This document shows positions 59,260-64,000 of a DNA stretch of 64,000 bases, one piece after another. The notes beneath the pieces are model-generated. The model searched no databases. It worked only from the letters and a program-made list of their open reading frames with translations, and was not told the DNA's origin. Each line of letters begins with the position of its first letter. The first letter of the stretch is position 1. The position numbers and the translations under genes were made by a program. Location of the stretch: NCBI RefSeq assembly GCF_048551375.1, contig NZ_JBLYZJ010000008.1:1-64000 (forward strand), read 5' to 3'. The stretch comes from Faucicola sp048551375. GTDB taxonomy: Bacteria > Pseudomonadota > Gammaproteobacteria > Pseudomonadales > Moraxellaceae.

Positions 59260-61086
59260 ATGCTTTTAGCCAGCACACCCAGTAATTTAATGTTAGAGGC
59301 GACCCTATTTTTGGGGGCGGCGATTGTCTTTGTGCCACTTGCCAAACGCTTTGGTATTGCCACTGTGTTGGGCTATTTGCTGGTGGGGCTATTGCTTGAC
59401 CCATTTACTGCCAAGTTGATTAAGCATCCCGAAGATTTATTGCATTTTTCGGAATTTGGCGTGGTACTACTGCTGTTTATCATTGGGCTAGAGCTTCAAC
59501 CCTCACGGCTGTGGGCGTTACGCCGTTCGATTTTTGTGCTGGGGGGCTTGCAGGTCTTAGTGACAGGCGGTGTGCTGATGCTGCTTGTGTGGTATTTTTT
59601 ACATATTCGGCTATCCACCAGTTTTGTGATTGGCTTTGGTTTGGCATTGTCGTCCACTGCTTTTGTGTTGCAATTATTGACCGAAAAAAAGCAGTTATCC
59701 AGTACCCACGGTCAGCATGCTTTTACCATTTTATTATTCCAAGATATTGCGGTGATTCCGTTATTGGCGATTTTGCCGTTTTTATCGGGCGCACAACAGC
59801 AAAATTATGACTGGATTTATTTTGCCAAAATTATCAGTGTGTTTGCAGGGCTGATTTTTGCCAGTCGCTATATTGTACGACCATTTTTTCGCTTTGTGGC
59901 ATCCAGTAATGCCAATGAATTGCTGACAGCGGTAGCATTGTTTATTGTGATGGGCGTGTCATTATTGATGGATTATATTGGTCTGTCGATGGCGTTGGGG
60001 GCGTTTTTGACAGGGGTGCTACTGGCGGATTCGGAATATCGCCATGAGTTAGAAGCCAGTATTGAGCCGTTTAAAGGCTTGTTATTGGGGCTATTTTTTA
60101 TGTCGGTGGGGATGCTCACGGATGTGAAGTTAATTTTGACCAAACCCGAAATCGTCATCGGTGGTGCAATATTGTTAATGTTGGTGAAGTTTGCCAGTAT
60201 GTTTATCATTGCACGGCTGATGGGCAACCGCACCCCTACCAGTATGCGATTGGCAGTGACATTGGCTCAAGGCGGTGAGTTTGCGTTTGTGTTATTTAGT
60301 GTAGCAAGAGATCAACATTTATTAAATAGCCATCAACAAACCCTATTAAGCTTGACAGTTACCGTGTCTATGGCATTAACGCCTTTGGTATTTTTGTTGC
60401 TTGAAAAAATTGGCGAGCCGATTTTTGCCAAACGCCAACCCAAACGTGCCTTTGATAAAATCCCAGAAACCGAGCATCCTGTGGTAATTGCAGGGTTTGG
60501 GCGTGTCGGACAAATCATTGGGCGTGTGCTACGCATGCACAATGTGGAGTTTACAGCGATTGAACGCTCTGCCAACCAAGTGGACTTCGTACGCAAGTTT
60601 GGTAATCAGGTGTATTATGGCAATCCGCAAAACCCAGAGATTTTGCGAGCCGCTGGGGTGGGTAAAGCCAAGTTATTTATTTTGGCGATTGGTGACCCTG
60701 TACTGTCGGTGTCGGTGGCGACTTTTGTGGCACATAAATACCCCAATTTGACCATATTGGCTCGTGCTAGAAACCGTGACCATTATTATCGGTTAAGAGA
60801 AGCTGGGGTGAAATATATTTGGCGTGAAACCTATTTATCCGCCCTTGATATGTCGAGAGAATCGCTTGAGGTGCTTGGCTTTGATGCAGAAAAAGCTCGC
60901 CGTACCGTGCGGATGTTCCGTGATTATGATGATGAATTGATTGAACGCCAACAAGCGATTTATGATGATGAAGCCGAGATGATTGCCTCGGCTCAATCAG
61001 CGATTTTGGAATTAGAAAGTCTGTTTGACAGTGACATCGGTGAAGCGAGAAAAGAAGGCTTAACCGATGAGAAATTGCCAACTTAA
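59260..61086 (+). CDS. Kef-type K+/H+ antiporter with TrkA-N domain (CPA2)
   Basis: 608 residues: about 12 membrane helices (1 to about 380) with CPA2 signatures (SSTAFVLQLL, FQDIAVIPLLA), then an RCK/TrkA-N domain with Rossmann motif AGFGRVGQIIGRVL (about 408-421). A charged tail follows. The group includes glutathione-gated KefB/KefC and ungated relatives; no kefF/kefG ancillary gene is adjacent, so gating is unknown. The stop overlaps that of the convergent amt gene by four bases. Confidence 0.9.
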   Translation: MLLASTPSNLMLEATLFLGAAIVFVPLAKRFGIATVLGYLLVGLLLDPFTAKLIKHPEDLLHFSEFGVVLLLFIIGLELQPSRLWALRRSIFVLGGLQVLVTGGVLMLLVWYFLHIRLSTSFVIGFGLALSSTAFVLQLLTEKKQLSSTHGQHAFTILLFQDIAVIPLLAILPFLSGAQQQNYDWIYFAKIISVFAGLIFASRYIVRPFFRFVASSNANELLTAVALFIVMGVSLLMDYIGLSMALGAFLTGVLLADSEYRHELEASIEPFKGLLLGLFFMSVGMLTDVKLILTKPEIVIGGAILLMLVKFASMFIIARLMGNRTPTSMRLAVTLAQGGEFAFVLFSVARDQHLLNSHQQTLLSLTVTVSMALTPLVFLLLEKIGEPIFAKRQPKRAFDKIPETEHPVVIAGFGRVGQIIGRVLRMHNVEFTAIERSANQVDFVRKFGNQVYYGNPQNPEILRAAGVGKAKLFILAIGDPVLSVSVATFVAHKYPNLTILARARNRDHYYRLREAGVKYIWRETYLSALDMSRESLEVLGFDAEKARRTVRMFRDYDDELIERQQAIYDDEAEMIASAQSAILELESLFDSDIGEARKEGLTDEKLPT

Positions 61087-62282
61087 AAAATATCTTTATC
61101 AAAGGTGGACGAGATTTTATGAATACTCAAGTCCGCCCCATTAAACTCTTCTTCGTCACCCAAGCGTAGTCCCATCACTTTTTGGATAAAACCATACACC
61201 AAAAAGCCAGTCGCTATCGCAAACATCACACCACCAAAGCTACCGACTAACTGAGCAAAAAAGCTTACCCCACCATGTCCACCAAAGGCTTTTTGTCCAA
61301 AAACCCCTACCGCAATACCACCCCAAAGCCCACACACACCATGCAATGGAATCACGCCTAGCACGTCATCGAGCTTGATACGGTTTTGAATCAAGGTAAA
61401 CAAATACACAAACAAGCCCCCTGCCACGCCACCGACAAACAACGCTCCCAATGGGTGCATCACGTCCGAGCCTGCACACACGGCTACTAAACCTGCCAAA
61501 GGACCATTGTGCATAAAACCTGGGTCGTTTTTGCCGACTAACATAGCGACCAACGTACCACCGACCATCGCCATCAGCGAATTGACTGCGACCAAGCCAG
61601 AAATATTGCCGATTTTTTGGGCGGACATGACGTTAAAACCAAACCACCCAACAATCAAAATCCACGACCCCAATGCCAAAAATGGAATGGACGATGGTGG
61701 ATGGGTACTGGCATAGCCATGCTTGTAGCGGTTACGTCTTGCCCCTAGCAGATACACCGCCCCCAAAGCGACCCAACCGCCAAAAGCGTGTACCACGATT
61801 GAGCCTGCAAAGTCATGGAACGGCACGCCAAATAACGATTCGATACCGCTTTGAATACCAAATTTACCACCCCAAACCACGCCTTCCATCAAGGGATAAA
61901 AAAACGACACAATCAAAAAAGTCGCTATTAACAACGGCAACATTTTGGCTCGCTCTGCCACGCCCCCAGACACAATCGCAGGAATCGCCGCCGCAAAGGT
62001 CAATAAAAAGAAAAACTTCATCAACTCATAGCCATTATCCGCCAATAACACATCGGTGCTGTGCAAGAAGTTGATGCCATACGCCAACGGATAGCCGATA
62101 AAAAAATACGCCATGGTCGATACGCAAAAATCGCCCAAAATCTTGCTCAAGGCATTGACTTGGTTTTTGGCTCGTACTGTGCCAAGTTCCAAAAACGCAA
62201 ACCCTGCGTGCATCGCCAAAATCATCACTGACCCAATCAGCAAAAATAGCACGTCTAAACTTGAATGTAGCGGTGTCGCCAT
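61083..62282 (-). CDS. amt: Ammonium transporter
   Basis: 399 residues with about 11 membrane helices. Pore histidines lie in FAGSIVVHAFGGW and PLHGVCGLWGG; the outer recruitment region includes the early VRAKNQVNALSKILGD. Amt conducts ammonia/ammonium. No glnK (P-II) gene is next to it, which is the usual partner. AGGGG precedes the ATG. It ends inside the last codons of the convergent antiporter gene. Confidence 0.93.
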   Translation of the reverse strand: MATPLHSSLDVLFLLIGSVMILAMHAGFAFLELGTVRAKNQVNALSKILGDFCVSTMAYFFIGYPLAYGINFLHSTDVLLADNGYELMKFFFLLTFAAAIPAIVSGGVAERAKMLPLLIATFLIVSFFYPLMEGVVWGGKFGIQSGIESLFGVPFHDFAGSIVVHAFGGWVALGAVYLLGARRNRYKHGYASTHPPSSIPFLALGSWILIVGWFGFNVMSAQKIGNISGLVAVNSLMAMVGGTLVAMLVGKNDPGFMHNGPLAGLVAVCAGSDVMHPLGALFVGGVAGGLFVYLFTLIQNRIKLDDVLGVIPLHGVCGLWGGIAVGVFGQKAFGGHGGVSFFAQLVGSFGGVMFAIATGFLVYGFIQKVMGLRLGDEEEFNGADLSIHKISSTFDKDIF

Positions 62283-62353
62283 CGCTGTTCCCCTTACCCA
62301 CGGATGGTATTAGCATCGTTATTTTTAAACAATACCAAACCCAAAGTTTGAAT

Positions 62354-62412
62354 TTGTAGGGGCGTATTGAATACGCCCTAAAAAATGGGCTTATGCAATA
62401 AGCCCCTACAAT
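62354..62412. repeat. Double-hairpin repeat (compact copy)
   Basis: GGGGCGTATTGAATACGCCC and GGGCTTATGCAATAAGCCCC separated by only TAAAAAAT. Flanked by TTGTAG and CTACAA, an outer inverted repeat. Confidence 0.85.
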
Positions 62413-62474
62413 ATCTCTTAGGCTTGATATAAGTAATTTTTAAAATAATAGAACTTCAAAAACTGTGCCAATTT

Positions 62475-62508
62475 GAAAAAAAACCCCCACTTATCTAAAG
62501 TGGGGGTT
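62475..62508 (-). terminator. Intrinsic terminator after the YbdD-like gene
   Basis: On the minus strand AACCCCCACTT pairs with AAGTGGGGGTT, followed by eight T. It closes the cstA-ybdD unit. Confidence 0.92.
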
Positions 62509-62547
62509 AATTAAGCTTAAAATGCGGAATATCACCTTACCCAAATT

Positions 62548-62832
62548 TTAACACGGACACCGCTTCATATCACCGCCTGTCGGATAGCGGGCATCGACAC
62601 AGTAGCGAAAAAACGTCTTTTCGTCCATCGGTTCAAGGTCTGGGTGATATTGTTGCATGTGTGAAAGGTAAGTTGGATAATCCGCCACACCCACCATCAA
62701 GCGAAAGCTTTGCTGTAAACGTTTTACCAACGTCATCAAGCGTGAAATATTTTTTGGGCTAAATATCACGTCTTTTTGGGCTTGTAGGGTAAATTTGATG
62801 AGTTTAGTCACCAAGGTTGTGCGATTATCCAT
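62548..62832 (-). CDS. YbdD/YjiX-family small protein
   Basis: 94 residues. The C-terminal motif FFRYCVDARYPTGGDMKRC and the segment YPTYLSHMQQYHPDLEPMDE match the family (DUF466) that follows cstA/btsT genes. The first ~30 residues are an extension compared with the 65-residue E. coli YbdD. It probably assists the CstA transporter. Located 90 bases after the cstA stop. Confidence 0.87.
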   Translation of the reverse strand: MDNRTTLVTKLIKFTLQAQKDVIFSPKNISRLMTLVKRLQQSFRLMVGVADYPTYLSHMQQYHPDLEPMDEKTFFRYCVDARYPTGGDMKRCPC

Positions 62833-62921
62833 AGAGCTGACCTATTTTTGGTAGGATATTATTAACAATGCACCAAAATAGTTTATTTAACCATTTTGGT
62901 GCAAGCAATTCTTTCATCACC

Positions 62922-64000
62922 TTAATGCGAAGCACCTGCACTCAATGGTACTGGGTCACGATACACAGCTTCCCCTTCGACCACGGTTGGGTTCGGATTA
63001 GCGAGGGCTTTGCTCAAGGCTTTGAGAGAGCCAATAATCATCACCACGAGTACCAACATAAAGAACCCGCACAACACCGCATTCACTTGGTTAGAGAATA
63101 CAATGGTGTGCATTTCGGCAACAGTTTTAGCAGGTTTAATCAACTCACCTTTGGCAATGGCATTGCTGTATTTATCCGCTTGTGCCAAGAAGCCAATCGC
63201 AGGATTGCTATGGAAAATCTTTTGCCAGCCTGCATACATACAAGTGATGGTTAAGAAAATCGTTGGCGTAATCGTGACCCACGCATATTGTTGTTTTTTC
63301 ATTTTAAACAACACCACCGTGCCTAAAATCAACGCCATCGCCGCCAAAATCTGATTACCAATACCAAATAACGGCCAAAGCGAATTGATACCGCCCAATG
63401 GGTCAACCACGCCTTGATATACGAAAAAGCCCCAACCGCCCACAGCAATCGAAGTTGCTAGCATATGCACACCCACATTATGTGAGTTTTTGACGCTTGG
63501 CACAAGAATGCCAATGGTATCTTGCACCATAAAGCGACAAGAGCGAGTCCCTGCATCGACCGCAGTCAAAATAAACAAGGCTTCAAATAAAATCGCAAAA
63601 TGATACCAAAAGCCCATCATGGCTTCACTACCAAAGATTGATGACAAAATATGAGCCATACCAATCGCAAAAGTCGGTGCCCCACCCGTACGAGAAATAA
63701 TTGAGTTTTCCCCAACTTGCTGAGCTAAAGTCGTCAATGCCTCTGGGGTGATGACAAAGCCGAGTTTTTGAACCGCAAGGGCAGCAGATTCAGGCGTTGT
63801 ACCCAACAAAGCTGCTGGGGCATTAATCGCAAAATACATCCCTGGGTCAAGAATCGTGGCACAAATCATCGCCATTACACCGACCATTGATTCCATCAAC
63901 ATACCACCGTAACCAATGGCACGAGTGTCCATCTCATTATCGACCAGTTTTGGGGTCGTACCGCTCGATACCAACGCATGAAAGCCCGAAATCGCACCAC
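62922..64000 (-). CDS. cstA: Carbon starvation protein A (3' part; 5' end outside window)
   Basis: The frame is open to the right window edge, where it reads GAISGFHALVSSGTTPK, a conserved CstA motif. About 359 residues of a roughly 690-residue multi-spanning transporter are present, with several hydrophobic helices. CstA and its BtsT relatives take up pyruvate or peptides under carbon limitation. The start codon lies beyond base 64000. Its downstream partner is the YbdD-like gene. Confidence 0.94.
   Translation of the reverse strand, partial: GAISGFHALVSSGTTPKLVDNEMDTRAIGYGGMLMESMVGVMAMICATILDPGMYFAINAPAALLGTTPESAALAVQKLGFVITPEALTTLAQQVGENSIISRTGGAPTFAIGMAHILSSIFGSEAMMGFWYHFAILFEALFILTAVDAGTRSCRFMVQDTIGILVPSVKNSHNVGVHMLATSIAVGGWGFFVYQGVVDPLGGINSLWPLFGIGNQILAAMALILGTVVLFKMKKQQYAWVTITPTIFLTITCMYAGWQKIFHSNPAIGFLAQADKYSNAIAKGELIKPAKTVAEMHTIVFSNQVNAVLCGFFMLVLVVMIIGSLKALSKALANPNPTVVEGEAVYRDPVPLSAGASH

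Noticed and set aside
1..64000. CRISPR arrays, tRNA or rRNA genes, prophage or complete insertion sequences
   Set aside because: I looked for regularly spaced direct repeats, tRNA T-loop patterns and transposase or phage genes. Only RAYT genes and short palindromes were found; a tRNA or Rfam scan would be needed to exclude cryptic RNA genes.

Overview
The window looks like chromosomal DNA from the family Moraxellaceae, most likely a Moraxella (M. osloensis-like). I infer this from a base composition in the low 40s %GC, an Hfq with a long Gly-rich tail, a SpoT whose synthetase half is degenerate, a class A pyrB/pyrC' pair with a non-catalytic dihydroorotase homologue, and gammaproteobacterial gene orders (kdsD-kdsC-lptC-lptA-lptB, tsaE-mutL-miaA-hfq, cmk-rpsA-ihfB-lapA, holB-pilZ, rplM-rpsI-petABC-sspA-sspB, rpoZ-spoT-ridA-priA). 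No lineage search was run. I saw no rRNA, tRNA, CRISPR array, prophage or intact insertion sequence.

Layout. 1-3.7 kb: 3' part of a subtilisin-type autotransporter with a long Pro-Thr repeat. 3.7-7.5 kb: DUF2069, WrbA, a YihY-family membrane protein with a long tail, and DUF2127. 7.5-11.4 kb: pyrC' and pyrB, separated by a truncated REP-associated transposase inside perfect inverted repeats, then fbp. 11.4-15.7 kb: a secreted metallo-beta-lactamase-fold protein, an RNA methyltransferase, an SGNH lipoprotein, a tiny lipoprotein, argJ. 15.7-20.4 kb: Lpt/Kds lipopolysaccharide cluster with a PACE efflux gene at its end, then hfq. 20.6-25.5 kb: miaA, a 600-bp spacer holding a structured leader and a 20-codon hydrophobic peptide, a C-terminally short mutL, tsaE, an intact RAYT transposase and a QueD-like gene. 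25.7-31.5 kb: GacA-type regulator plus PilS-like kinase, acyl desaturase, histidine phosphatase, pyrF, lapA. 31.8-36.9 kb: ihfB, rpsA, cmk, pilZ, holB. 37.5-46.9 kb: Gcr-type membrane protein, Nif3-like protein, MltF, YbgC-type thioesterase, apaH, rsmA, ychF. 47.3-52.4 kb: rplM, rpsI, petABC (cytochrome bc1), sspA, sspB. 52.8-58.3 kb: rpoZ, spoT, ridA, priA. 58.5-64 kb: an unrecognised protein, a Kef-type antiporter, amt, a YbdD-like protein and the 3' part of cstA.

Most of the window is core housekeeping. Its distinctive feature is intergenic: nearly every longer gap carries short palindromic repeats. I distinguish at least seven families: two REP families, each sitting around its own RAYT transposase gene; an ~83-bp palindromic element in four copies; a double-hairpin element in four copies; a ~190-bp MITE-like element in two copies, one flanked by an 8-bp direct repeat; and GTGGGTTA and GGTGCG palindromes.

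The most promising undescribed locus is 21719-22030, between mutL and miaA on the opposite strand. A perfect TATAAT, a densely folded ~150-nt leader with competing pairings, a strong Shine-Dalgarno and a 20-residue hydrophobic peptide resemble an Ibs/Sib-like type I toxin-antitoxin locus. That reading is inference and has not been tested.
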